From positions 248,001-312,000 of the forward strand of contig NZ_JAMXMB010000036.1 of NCBI RefSeq assembly GCF_024055635.1: a DNA stretch of 64,000 nucleotides, in the 5' to 3' direction. Made by a program: the position numbers and the translations under genes. Position 1 is the first letter of the stretch. Each line of letters starts with the position of its first letter. Shown piece by piece: positions 29,587-37,946 of the stretch. The notes beneath the pieces are model-generated. The model was not told the origin of the DNA, searched no databases, and worked only from the letters and a program-made list of their open reading frames with translations. This DNA is from Microbacterium yannicii. GTDB lineage: Bacteria; Actinomycetota; Actinomycetes; Actinomycetales; Microbacteriaceae.

Positions 29587-30249
29587 ATGACCTCGTCCGC
29601 ACCCCGCATCGCATTCCTGCACACCGGAGCCGTCAACATCGCCCCGTTCGGTGCGCTGGCGACCGAGTTCCTGCCGGACGCGACGATCGTGAACTACCTC
29701 GACGACCGCATCGTCGCCGACCTCGGCGACGACGATCGCGCCGCCTCGGTGCCCGCGCGCATCGACGACCTCGTTCGCGCGGCTGCCGCCGGGGGAGCGG
29801 ATGCCGTCATGTTCACGTGCTCGTCGATCTCGGAGCTCGCCGCGCCCGCCGCTGCGGCCGCGGGGGTGCCGGTGCTGCGCGTCGACGAGGCGATGGCGGA
29901 TGCCGCGGTCCAGGCCGGACGCCGGGTGCGCGTCCTGGCCACCCTGTCCACCACCTGCGGCCCGACGCTGCGGCTCCTCGAGGAGCGGGCTGCGCTGGCC
30001 GGTGTGGAGCCGGAGTTCACGAGCGAGGTCATCGAGGGGGCTTTCGCGGCGGTGTCGAGCGGCGACCGCGCCACGCACGACCGGCTGGTCGCCGCCGCGA
30101 TCGAGCGCGCCGCCACGGAGGCGGACGTCGTGGTGCTCGCTCAGGCGTCCATGGCGACGGCCGCTGAGACCGTCTCGGTCAGTGTTCCCGTGCTGACCAG
30201 CCCGCGCCTCGGCGTGGAGCGCCTGGCGAAGTCGCTGGCGCGGAACTGA
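29587..30249 (+). CDS. Aspartate/glutamate racemase-superfamily protein lacking second catalytic cysteine
   Basis: A 220-residue protein of the Asp/Glu/hydantoin racemase superfamily. The first cysteine sits in the conserved MFTCSSISEL. Where cofactor-independent racemases place the second cysteine, the sequence reads VVVLAQASMATAA, with Gln in that position; a different Cys occurs in STTCGPT. This suggests a non-racemase function, as in decarboxylase or isomerase offshoots of the fold, or loss of two-base catalysis. It follows the second sugar ABC operon closely and may act on a sugar-acid derivative. Function unknown. Confidence 0.7.
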   Translation: MTSSAPRIAFLHTGAVNIAPFGALATEFLPDATIVNYLDDRIVADLGDDDRAASVPARIDDLVRAAAAGGADAVMFTCSSISELAAPAAAAAGVPVLRVDEAMADAAVQAGRRVRVLATLSTTCGPTLRLLEERAALAGVEPEFTSEVIEGAFAAVSSGDRATHDRLVAAAIERAATEADVVVLAQASMATAAETVSVSVPVLTSPRLGVERLAKSLARN

Positions 30250-30275
30250 CAGTAAGCGCCCCCGGCGTGAGAACT

Positions 30276-30333
30276 CCGGGCAGAATCCAGCCCTCCGGCC
30301 GCTCGGCAGGCTCGAAGATGCGATTCTGCCCGG
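30276..30333. terminator. REP-like inverted repeat between convergent genes
   Basis: Arms CCGGGCAGAATC (30276-30287) and GATTCTGCCCGG (30322-30333) pair perfectly; pairing extends imperfectly outward. It lies between the convergent racemase-like and SorC genes and could terminate both. The core GGGCAGA also occurs in the repeat at 48951-49033. Confidence 0.55.
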
Positions 30334-30390
30334 AAGTTTCACAGTCCGCGCCGCGGCGCGCGGCCTGGCGAGCTGCCGGCGCCGCGCAGG

Positions 30391-31368
30391 TCAGCGGGCG
30401 GCCAGCGCCTCGGCCGAGCGCAGGTCGGTCACCAGCGTCGTGACCCAGTCGCCGGCGAGGGCACCGTGGATCGCCTCGAGCTTGCGGTCTCCGCCGGCGA
30501 TGCCGACGCGACGCGGGATGCCACGCAGGTTCTCCACCGTGATGGCGATGATGCGGTCGTCGACGGCGCCGCGCACGAGCGAGCCGTCGGCGCGGAAGAT
30601 GCGGTGGCAGATGTCGCCGACGGCGCCCTTGTCGAGCAGATCGCGGCGCTCCTCGGCGGCGAACGCGTTGCCGCTGGTCGCCAGAACGTCGGACGGCTCG
30701 ATGCTGCCGATGCCCATGATCGCCATGGTGAGCTCGTTCCAGTGGCGCGCGACCTCCTGCATCGAGGGATCCTGCAGCAGGCTGTCGCGGATCGCCGGAT
30801 CGCCGACGACGCCGGGCGCCTGCACGTAGACCGGCTCGGCGCCGAGCGTGCGAGCCAGCTCGCCGAGGATGCGGTTGGAGTGGCTCTGCGCCTCGGGAGC
30901 TCCGACGCCGCCGAGCAGCTGCACGACCTCCGTCGCTCCCCTCACGGTGAAGGGGCGCATGCGGTCGACCATCGCGAGGATCGTCTGGCTCCACGACGAG
31001 ACGCCGATCCTGTCGCTCCCCGAGAGGGTCGCCTCCAGGTACGCCGCGGCTCCCGCGCCCAGCGAGGCGAGCAGCTCGCCCTCGTCGGCGTCCGGGTCGA
31101 CATCGACCACGACGGCTTCCGCGAGCCCGTACTTCTCCTCGAGCTGCTCTTCGAGCTCGGCGTAGACGCCCGGCGCGACCGTGACGATCGTCCGCACGAT
31201 GCCCACGGATTCCGCGCGCTTGAGCAGACGCGAGACCTTCGCCTGTGAGATATTGAGCGCGGCCGCGATGTCGGCCTGGCGCACGCCGCGCTCGTGATAC
31301 ATGCGCGCGACCTTGGTGAGCAGGCGCACCTGGCCGTCTGCGGGCCGGGTGTAGGGCGTCAGGGGCAC
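30391..31368 (-). CDS. SorC-family sugar-responsive transcriptional regulator
   Basis: A 325-residue regulator starting with GTG at 31368. The N-terminal helix-turn-helix is seen in YHERGVRQADIAAALNISQAKVSRLLKRAESVGIV; the rest is the sugar-phosphate-binding SorC/CggR-type domain (GVSSWSQTILAMVD ... VGDICHRIFRADG). These proteins sense a phosphorylated sugar and often form tetramers. The upstream gap 31369-31612 holds a TATTCGGATTCG...CGAAAGGATATTC stretch near its start that could be an autoregulatory site. Target genes are not evident: the second ABC operon (convergent) and the GH78 at 31613 are both candidates. Confidence 0.88.
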   Translation of the reverse strand: MPLTPYTRPADGQVRLLTKVARMYHERGVRQADIAAALNISQAKVSRLLKRAESVGIVRTIVTVAPGVYAELEEQLEEKYGLAEAVVVDVDPDADEGELLASLGAGAAAYLEATLSGSDRIGVSSWSQTILAMVDRMRPFTVRGATEVVQLLGGVGAPEAQSHSNRILGELARTLGAEPVYVQAPGVVGDPAIRDSLLQDPSMQEVARHWNELTMAIMGIGSIEPSDVLATSGNAFAAEERRDLLDKGAVGDICHRIFRADGSLVRGAVDDRIIAITVENLRGIPRRVGIAGGDRKLEAIHGALAGDWVTTLVTDLRSAEALAAR

Positions 31369-31540
31369 GGCGGTCTCCGATCGTGACGATCCGACGTGTA
31401 TTCGGATTCGCTAACGAAAGGATATTCACTCACGCGCCGCGAAGCCAGCCCGAATCCGCGCGGAGAAACCTGACCGGTGTCCAGGCATGCCCGGTGGGAG
31501 AGGCAGCTAGCCGGACTGCGGCACGCATCGCGATGGTGGA

Positions 31541-31569
31541 GACGGATGCCGCAGGCCGCGGCATCCGTC
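31541..31569 (-). terminator. Hairpin after third GH78 gene
   Basis: Perfect 12-bp inverted repeat (31541-31552 and 31558-31569, 5-base loop), 43 bases beyond the GH78 stop on the reverse strand. Built from the over-represented word GGATGCCGC and its complement. Likely transcription end; no T-run. Confidence 0.5.
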
Positions 31570-31612
31570 ATCTTCAGAGTCGTCGGGCTCGAACGTCGCC
31601 CGGCCGGTCACA

Positions 31613-34225
31613 TCAGGCGGGTGCGCTGACCTCCACGGGGATCTCGATGAGACGGGTGTGGGTTCCGGGGCTCAGCGTCTCCTCCTCGGCGCCTTCGAGG
31701 TCGAGGACGGCCTCGGCGCCGACGGGCACGGTGACCTCGACGTGCAGCCGCCCGTCCGCGATGCGCCAGGAGATCGCCGCCTCGCCGTAGGCGGTCAGCT
31801 GGCGGGCCGAGGCGGATGTGAGTCCGCCACCGGGACGCGGGGCGAACCGGATGCGCCGATAGCCGGGGGCGTCGGGGGCGAGACCGGCGATGACGCGATG
31901 CATCCAGTCGGCGACGGCACCCAGCGCGTAGTGGTTGAAGGAGGTCATCTGCCCGGGGTTGACGGTGCCGTCGGGGAGCAGCGAGTCCCACCGCTCCCAC
32001 ACCGTGGTGGCCCCCTGTTCTACCTGATAGAGCCACGACGGGCACTCGCGTTCGAGGATGAGGTCGTACGCGGTCGAGACGTGGCCACCGGCGCTCAGCG
32101 CGTCGGAGACCAGCGGCGTCCCCACGAAGCCGGTGGCGATCCGGTTGCCCGCCTCGCGCACGAGGTCGGCGAGACGCGCGGCCGCGGCATCCCGTTTCTG
32201 CGGATCGGTGATGAGGTCGAACCGCAGGCCCAGGGCGTACGCGGTCTGCGCGTCGCTGGTCATGGTGCCGTCGTCGTTCACGTACGCGCCTTCGAAGGCC
32301 GCCACGACCTCGTCGGCGAGCGCGTCGTAGTGCGCCCGCTCGTCGCCGAGGCCCAGCACCTCCGCCATGCGCGCGACGGTGCGCGCCGACTTCGCGAAGT
32401 AGGCGGTTGAGACGAGGTAGCGGTCGGTGAGCGCGTCGGCCGGGTCGTCCGGCGGGGCGGCCGGGTCGAGCCAATCGCCCAGCTGGAAGCCCGTGTCCCA
32501 CAGCCGAGAGGGGCCGGAGAGACGCTCGAGCAGATCGACCCAGCGGTGCGCGCTGTCGAACTGCGCGCGCAGCACGCCGGCGTCGCCGAAGCGCTCGTAC
32601 AGCGTCCACGGCAGCAGGGTCGCGACGTCACCCCATGCGGCGCCGGGGCGCATCGGGGTCCACTTGTCGACCGCCGGGATCACCGGCACGTACCAGGGCA
32701 CCGTGCCGTCGGGGAGCTGCTCGATCGCGACGTCGCGGAGCCAGCCCGAGAGCATGCCGGACACGTCGAAGAGTGTCGAGGCGGTCGGGCCGAAGACCTG
32801 GATGTCGCCGGTCCAGCCGATGCGCTCGTCGCGCTGCGGGCAGTCGGTGGGGATGTCGACGAAGTTGCCGCGCATGCCCCACACGACGTTCTCGTGCAGG
32901 CGGTTGAGGGCGGGGTCGGACGACTCGAACCATCCGGTGCGCTCGAGGTCGGTGTGGTACACCCTGGCCACGAGTGCGCCGGCGGCCGCATCGGCATCGA
33001 GGTCGCCGGGCCAGCCCGTCACCTCCACGTAGCGGAAGCCGTGGAAGGTGAACCGCGGCTCCCACTCCTCGACGTCGCGACCGGCGAGCGTGTAGTTGTC
33101 GGTCGAACGCGCGGCGCGGAGCGGTCGCGTGTAGATCTCGCCGTCCTGCATGACCTCGGCGGTGCGCAGCGTCACCGTCGCGCCGGCGTCCCCCGAGACG
33201 CGAATGCGCACGCGGCCGACGAGGTTCTGCCCGAAGTCGAGGATCCGCGAGCCGCTGGGGCCGGTGAGCACCTCGATCGGCCGCAGCTCCTCGGTCGCGC
33301 GCACCGGCGCCGCCGTCGGCGCGACGAGCGTGGCGGGGTCGCGGTGGCGCTCCTGCACCCCCTCCCAGCCGGAGTCGTCGAAGTCCGCCGTCGACCAGCC
33401 GGGCTGCTCCTCGCGTGCGTCGTAGTCCTCGCCGTCGTAGAGGCCGCTGTGCAGGATGGGGCTCGGGGCCGAGCGCCACGACACGTCGGTCGCCACGACC
33501 TCTCGACTGCCGTCGGCGTAGGTCAGCTCGAGCTGGCCGAGGAAGGACTGGTCGTACCCGTAGACGTTGCGGAAGCCGCCGCGCCAGCCGAGCCGCCCCC
33601 GGTACCAGCCGTCGCCGAGCCAGGCGCCGAGCGCGTTGGCCCCGGGGCGCACCAGGTCGGTGACGTCGTACGTGTAGTACCGCAAGCGCGTGCCGTATAC
33701 GGTCCAGCCGGGCGAGAGCGTGTCGTCGCCGACGCGCTCGCCGTTGAGCTCGGCCTCGTAGACGCCGTGCGCGGTCGCGTAGAGGCGCGCGCGCACGATG
33801 TCGTCGCGCACGTCGAACGCGCGCCGCACGAGCGAGGGCCGGCGCTCGTCGGAGTGCGGGTTCTCGTTGCGCGTCGCTCCGATCGGCCGTGCGACCCAGT
33901 CGCCGGGCTCGAGCAGCCCCGCTTCGAGGACCGTGGGGACGGATGCCGCGGACCACGCGCCGTCCACACCCCGCACCGCGACGCGCACGGTGACGATCTC
34001 GCGCGAGTGCAGCGGTCCTGCCGGCCAGTCCACCAGCACCTGCTCGGGGGAGTCGACCACGTAGCTCGTGACGTCGCCGGCGCGATCGAGCTCGACGGAG
34101 TACGCGGCCTGCCGCCAGCCGGACGGCGCCGAGGCGACGCGCCACGAGAGCCGCGGCATCCGCTCGCCGATCCCGAGGGGTTCGCGGTGGTGTTCGATGC
34201 GGGGTGCGTCGACGATGACGGACAT
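31613..34225 (-). CDS. Alpha-L-rhamnosidase, GH78 (third copy)
   Basis: An 870-residue GH78 enzyme. Order: Ig-like N-domain (IEHHREPLGIGERMPRLSW), rhamnosidase N domain (ARLYATAHGVYEAELNGERV), the ILDFGQNLVGR strand, TDCPQRDERIGWTGD from residue 460, and the C-terminal GATTVWERWDSLLPDGT with conserved acids. No signal peptide, so probably intracellular. It is closer in layout to the second copy but lacks the C-terminal helical tail. It is transcribed divergently from the epimerase gene at 34370, and the 144-base gap contains two operator palindromes. It probably removes rhamnose from a different oligosaccharide than copies one and two. Confidence 0.95.
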   Translation of the reverse strand: MSVIVDAPRIEHHREPLGIGERMPRLSWRVASAPSGWRQAAYSVELDRAGDVTSYVVDSPEQVLVDWPAGPLHSREIVTVRVAVRGVDGAWSAASVPTVLEAGLLEPGDWVARPIGATRNENPHSDERRPSLVRRAFDVRDDIVRARLYATAHGVYEAELNGERVGDDTLSPGWTVYGTRLRYYTYDVTDLVRPGANALGAWLGDGWYRGRLGWRGGFRNVYGYDQSFLGQLELTYADGSREVVATDVSWRSAPSPILHSGLYDGEDYDAREEQPGWSTADFDDSGWEGVQERHRDPATLVAPTAAPVRATEELRPIEVLTGPSGSRILDFGQNLVGRVRIRVSGDAGATVTLRTAEVMQDGEIYTRPLRAARSTDNYTLAGRDVEEWEPRFTFHGFRYVEVTGWPGDLDADAAAGALVARVYHTDLERTGWFESSDPALNRLHENVVWGMRGNFVDIPTDCPQRDERIGWTGDIQVFGPTASTLFDVSGMLSGWLRDVAIEQLPDGTVPWYVPVIPAVDKWTPMRPGAAWGDVATLLPWTLYERFGDAGVLRAQFDSAHRWVDLLERLSGPSRLWDTGFQLGDWLDPAAPPDDPADALTDRYLVSTAYFAKSARTVARMAEVLGLGDERAHYDALADEVVAAFEGAYVNDDGTMTSDAQTAYALGLRFDLITDPQKRDAAAARLADLVREAGNRIATGFVGTPLVSDALSAGGHVSTAYDLILERECPSWLYQVEQGATTVWERWDSLLPDGTVNPGQMTSFNHYALGAVADWMHRVIAGLAPDAPGYRRIRFAPRPGGGLTSASARQLTAYGEAAISWRIADGRLHVEVTVPVGAEAVLDLEGAEEETLSPGTHTRLIEIPVEVSAPA

Positions 34226-34277
34226 CCGTGGCCTCTCTCCGTGCGCCCGCTGACGAAGCTCGGCGGCGAGCAGAAAC

Positions 34278-34289
34278 TGAAACGTTTCG
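34278..34289. promoter_or_regulatory. LacI-type operator, GH78 side
   Basis: TGAAACGTTTCG, an 11/12 match to the perfect palindrome TGAAACGTTTCA, 53 bases upstream of the GH78 ATG. Confidence 0.7.
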
Positions 34290-34322
34290 GTTTGATGTGT
34301 ACAGTGAGTGTGTCACTCAGTT

Positions 34323-34334
34323 CGAAACGTTTCA
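34323..34334. promoter_or_regulatory. LacI-type operator, epimerase side
   Basis: CGAAACGTTTCA, 36 bases upstream of the epimerase ATG. Centres of the two sites are 45 bases apart, close to four helical turns, which suits cooperative or looped binding. Confidence 0.7.
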
Positions 34335-34369
34335 AGTCGAACGATGGATCAGGTACGGAGAGGTACGAG

Positions 34370-35200
34370 ATGCGGATCGGCGTCACCGGCAGTGGAGGCA
34401 AACTCGGGCGGGCGACGGTCGAGCGGTTGCGCGCCGACGGCCACGACGTGATCGGGTTCGACCTCGCCGGAACGCCCGGACGGGGCTTCACCCGCGTCGA
34501 CCTCACCGACTTCGGGCAGACGCTCGACGCGTTCCTCTCGGTGACCGCGCGCCACGACGGACTCGACGCCCTCGTGCACCTCGCGGCGATCCCCGTGAAC
34601 GGGTTGGTGCCGGATGCCGCGACCTTCCACAACAACATTACGGTCTCTTTCAACGCGCTGTTCGCGGCGCATCGGGCAGGCATCCGCACGATCGTCCTCG
34701 CGTCGAGCATCACCGCGATGGGCTTCCCCTTCGAGGAGGCTCCGCCGTCGCTCCCCGTCGACGAGGCGTACACCAGCGCGAACAACACCTACGGGCTCGG
34801 CAAGGTCGCCGAGGAGGCGATCGCCGCCCAGCTCGTGCGGTGGCACCCCGAGACCTCGATCACCGCCTTGCGATTCACCAATGTGGTGGCCGCGGACGAG
34901 TACGCCACTTTCGAGCGCGCGGCAGAGCCGGACTACCGCCGCGACCTCGTCGGCTCCTGGATCGACGCGCGCGACGGGGGGCTGGCGGTGGCGGTGGCGC
35001 TCGCGGCGGCGCAGCCGGGCTTCGAGGTCTACAACGTGGCCGCGCCCGGATCGGGCAACACGCAGCCTTCCCGGGAGGTCGCGGCGCGCTGGTTCCCGGA
35101 GACCCCCGTCGCCGATGATCTCGGCGAGTTCGAGTCGCTCATGTCGACGCGCAAGATCCGCGAGCGGCTCGGCTTCGTCGCCGAGCACGACTGGCGCTGA
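34370..35200 (+). CDS. NAD-dependent epimerase/dehydratase-family protein, possible sugar or uronate dehydrogenase
   Basis: A 276-residue extended short-chain dehydrogenase. The nucleotide motif VTGSGGKLGRA is at residues 5-15, and the Ser/Tyr-x3-Lys set appears as LASSITAMGF and YGLGKVAEE. ATG at 34370 has GGAGAGG upstream. Family members with this layout include uronate dehydrogenase and D-erythronate dehydrogenase as well as UDP-sugar epimerases; the lack of an obvious nucleotide-sugar signature and the catabolic setting favour a dehydrogenase of a free sugar or acid. Next to a LacI regulator (22 bases) that may be co-transcribed and control this divergent pair. Confidence 0.75.
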   Translation: MRIGVTGSGGKLGRATVERLRADGHDVIGFDLAGTPGRGFTRVDLTDFGQTLDAFLSVTARHDGLDALVHLAAIPVNGLVPDAATFHNNITVSFNALFAAHRAGIRTIVLASSITAMGFPFEEAPPSLPVDEAYTSANNTYGLGKVAEEAIAAQLVRWHPETSITALRFTNVVAADEYATFERAAEPDYRRDLVGSWIDARDGGLAVAVALAAAQPGFEVYNVAAPGSGNTQPSREVAARWFPETPVADDLGEFESLMSTRKIRERLGFVAEHDWR

Positions 35201-35222
35201 CGTGTCGCGACAGGGGATGGGG

Positions 35223-36272
35223 ATGGGCCAGCGGCCGGGCATCCGGCAGGTCGCCGCGCGTGCCGGTGTGGCCGTCGGCACGGTCTCGGCGTACCTCAAC
35301 CATCCCGATCGCGTCTCCGCCGAGCGGGCGGGGCGCATCGCGGAGGCGATCGACGAGCTGGGGTTCGTCCCCAGCAGTGCCGGACGACAGCTGCGGCTCG
35401 GGGTGAGCAGCCTGATCGGCTACCTGTCGCCCGATGTGAGCAATCCGCACTTCAGCGAGATCGCGCAGGAGGTCGAGTACCGCGCCGAGCGACTCGGCAT
35501 GACCGTGTTCTTCGCGCACTCCCACGGCGACCGCGAGCGCGAGGACGCGTATCTCGAGGCGTTCGAGCAGCGGCAGGTGCGCGGGCTGCTGGTGTCGTCG
35601 TTCGAGCCGATCGAGACCCGGCTGGCTGCGATGCGCGAGCGGGGCACGCCGTCGGTGGTCGTCGGCCGCCGTGCGGGCGACGAGAGTCAGCCGTCGGTGT
35701 CGATCGACGACGTCTCGGGCGGGCGCCAGGCAGCCGAGCACCTCATCGAGAACGGATGCCGCCGCCTCGCGTTCGTCGGCGGCCCGTTGCCGGTGCAGCA
35801 GGTGACCGACCGGCTGGCCGGCGTGCGGCAGGCGACGGATGCGCATCCGGATGTGGGTGACCCCGAGGTGATCGAGGTAGCCGAGCGGTCGATCGCGGCC
35901 GGCCGTGCGGTGGGCGCGGCTCTGGCCGACCGCCCCGCCACCGACCGTCCCGACGGCGTGTTCGCCGCCAACGACGTGCTGGCTCTCGGCGTGCTGCAGG
36001 CGCTCGTCGCACGCGGCGTCTCGGTGCCTGGCGAGGTCGCCCTCGTCGGTTACGACGACAACGAGTTCGCCGAGGCATCCCTCATCCCGCTGACCAGCGT
36101 CCGTGCCCGCCACGGCGACATCGGTGCCGCGGCCGTCGACATCCTCTTCGAGGCGATCGAACGCGGGACCGGTGCCCTCGCAGAGCCAGCACCAGCGCTG
36201 CCAGAACGGACCGCTCAGCGCGTCTTCGCCCCCGAGTTGATCGTGCGCGAGAGCTCGCGCCGCCGCCCATGA
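35223..36272 (+). CDS. LacI-family transcriptional regulator (second)
   Basis: A 349-residue LacI protein. HTH: IRQVAARAGVAVGTVSAYLN; hinge near AGRQLRLGVS; effector domain with LIGYLSPDVSNPHFSEIAQE and PDGVFAANDVLALGVLQAL. I chose ATG 35223 because AGGGG lies six bases upstream; ATG 35217 and GTG 35202 are in-frame alternatives. It follows the epimerase gene. The HTH recognition helix (VAVGTVSAY) differs from that of the regulator at 14260 (VSVGTVSNV), so the two probably read slightly different palindromes. The TGAAACGTTTCA-like pair at 34278/34323 is the obvious target. Confidence 0.9.
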   Translation: MGQRPGIRQVAARAGVAVGTVSAYLNHPDRVSAERAGRIAEAIDELGFVPSSAGRQLRLGVSSLIGYLSPDVSNPHFSEIAQEVEYRAERLGMTVFFAHSHGDREREDAYLEAFEQRQVRGLLVSSFEPIETRLAAMRERGTPSVVVGRRAGDESQPSVSIDDVSGGRQAAEHLIENGCRRLAFVGGPLPVQQVTDRLAGVRQATDAHPDVGDPEVIEVAERSIAAGRAVGAALADRPATDRPDGVFAANDVLALGVLQALVARGVSVPGEVALVGYDDNEFAEASLIPLTSVRARHGDIGAAAVDILFEAIERGTGALAEPAPALPERTAQRVFAPELIVRESSRRRP

Positions 36273-36287
36273 AGCCACCCCCTTCCG

Positions 36288-36343
36288 TCCGTCCGTCGTA
36301 TAGGCGCGTTGCAAGCGCGACCGCTACATATACGACGGACGGA
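36288..36343. promoter_or_regulatory. 15-bp perfect inverted repeat upstream of apiosidase-like gene
   Basis: Arms TCCGTCCGTCGTATA (36288-36302) and its exact complement (36329-36343) flank 26 bases that contain a small TTGCAA-centred dyad. It begins 16 bases after the LacI stop and ends 74 bases before the GTG of the next gene. No T-run follows. The half-site CGTCCGTCGTATA recurs with one change at 45454-45466, arguing for a regulator site rather than a terminator. Confidence 0.6.
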
Positions 36344-36416
36344 TCCAGGGGGACGGGGGGAGAGACCCACATGACAGCGAACGACCTTGACCGACACGAC
36401 ATCGAAGGAGAAACCC

Positions 36417-37943
36417 GTGTCCCCTGAGCTTCGTGCTCCCCGATCCGAGCTCTACCGGCCGATCGAGCTCACCTTCGAGGGAGCAGATCGCATCCCCGCA
36501 GACCGCGCACCCCTTACGCTGCGGGCCCGGCAGACGGAATCGGGTGCCGAACGGGTCGTCCCCGGATTCTGGGACGGCGGCACCACCTACCGGGTCCGGT
36601 TCGCGCCCGACCGCGAGGGGGAGTGGTCGTGGACGAGCGAGAGCACGGATGCCGCGCTCGCAGGGCGATCCGGCACCTTCGAGGTGGCGCGCGGCGCCGA
36701 TCACGGGCCGGTCCGCGTCGCGCACCGATTCCACTTCGCGCACGCCGACGGCACGCCGTTCCGCCCGGTCGGGGCGACTGCGTACAACTGGCTTCACCAG
36801 GAGGAGCCGCTCTTCTCGTCCACCGTGGATGCGATCGCCGAGGCCGGCTTCAACAAGTTCCGGTTCATGGTCTTCCCGCAGGGCGGTGGATACATCGAGC
36901 ACGTCCCGACGCTGATGCCGTTCGAGAAGACCGACGGCCGCTGGGACGTGACCCGGCCCGTGCCCGCGTTCTTCCAGCGCCTCGATCGGGCCGTCGAGCT
37001 GCTCGGCGAGCGCGGCATCCAGGCCGACGTGCTGATCTACAACGCCTACGACCGCGGCCAGTTCGGCCTGAACGAGCTCACCGAGGAGGAGGATGCGGTC
37101 TACCTCCGCTACCTCGTGGCGCGACTGGCGGCGTATCCGCACGTGTGGTGGTCGCTCTGCAACGAGTTCGATCAGCTCGAGCGCCCCGCCGAGCGCTGGG
37201 ATCGGACCGGTGCGCTGCTGGCCGCGATCGATCCGTATGACCACCTGCGATCCATCCACAACTGGATCGAGCTGTACGACAACAACCAGCCGTGGGTGAC
37301 CCATGCGTCCCTTCAGAACGGCTCGGCCACTACGCACTTCGGCCGCGCCAACCTCTACCGCGACGTGTACGGCAAGCCGGTCGTCCTCGACGAGATCAAG
37401 TACGAGGGAGACATCCCCGACCGGTGGGGCCACCTCAGCGCCGAGGAGCTGGTGCACCAGTTCTGGGTCACGACGGTGGCCGGGTGCTACGCCTCGCACG
37501 GCGAGAGCTTCGTGACGGAGTCGGGAAGCCTCCACATGGTCGAGGGCGGCCCGCTGCGGGGTGAGTCGCCGGCTCGGCTGGCGTTCCTCCGCCGCGTCCT
37601 CGAAGAGGTGGACGGCGCGGGGCTCGATCCCATCGACAAGTGGGACGATCCCGCCTATGTCGCCGGCATCCCGCGGCAGTTGTACGTGCAGTACCTCGGC
37701 CTGTCGGCACCGGCGACGTGGGACTTCCGGCTGCCGATCGGGTTTCCGGGCGAGCGGCCGCAGCCGGGCGACACATTCGAGGTCGACATCATCGACACGT
37801 GGAACATGACGGTCACGCCCGTCGGCCGGCGCTTCGCGCTCGACGACGTCCAGCGCAACGACGCCTACGATCGGGCCTCGGCGCCGATCGAGCTGCCCGC
37901 CGGCGAGGCGCTCGCGCTTCGCATCACCCGCGTGGCGGGCTGA
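36417..37943 (+). CDS. DUF5060/DUF4038-like glycoside hydrolase, apiosidase-related
   Basis: A 508-residue protein. The N-terminal Ig-like DUF5060 domain is seen from LYRPIELTFEGA to GSGTFEVA-type strands (FWDGGTTYRVRFAPDREGEW). Then a clan-GH-A style TIM barrel with GATAYNWLHQEEP, acid/base Asn-Glu in WWSLCNEFDQ, and nucleophile Glu in VVLDEIKYEGD; a C-terminal beta domain (DTWNMTVTPV) ends it. Barrels of this group include GH140 apiosidase of rhamnogalacturonan-II breakdown. No signal peptide. GTG 36417 is preferred for its GAAGGAG site eight bases upstream. The GH42 gene begins four bases downstream. Apiosidase activity is inferred and supported by the ApnO operon elsewhere in the window. 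Confidence 0.8.
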   Translation: MSPELRAPRSELYRPIELTFEGADRIPADRAPLTLRARQTESGAERVVPGFWDGGTTYRVRFAPDREGEWSWTSESTDAALAGRSGTFEVARGADHGPVRVAHRFHFAHADGTPFRPVGATAYNWLHQEEPLFSSTVDAIAEAGFNKFRFMVFPQGGGYIEHVPTLMPFEKTDGRWDVTRPVPAFFQRLDRAVELLGERGIQADVLIYNAYDRGQFGLNELTEEEDAVYLRYLVARLAAYPHVWWSLCNEFDQLERPAERWDRTGALLAAIDPYDHLRSIHNWIELYDNNQPWVTHASLQNGSATTHFGRANLYRDVYGKPVVLDEIKYEGDIPDRWGHLSAEELVHQFWVTTVAGCYASHGESFVTESGSLHMVEGGPLRGESPARLAFLRRVLEEVDGAGLDPIDKWDDPAYVAGIPRQLYVQYLGLSAPATWDFRLPIGFPGERPQPGDTFEVDIIDTWNMTVTPVGRRFALDDVQRNDAYDRASAPIELPAGEALALRITRVAG

Positions 37944-37946
37944 CCT

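Noticed and set aside
36288..36343. Intrinsic terminator for the LacI gene
   Set aside because: There is a 15-bp stem but a 26-base loop and no T-run on either strand, and the same half-site recurs before another gene; a regulatory site fits better.
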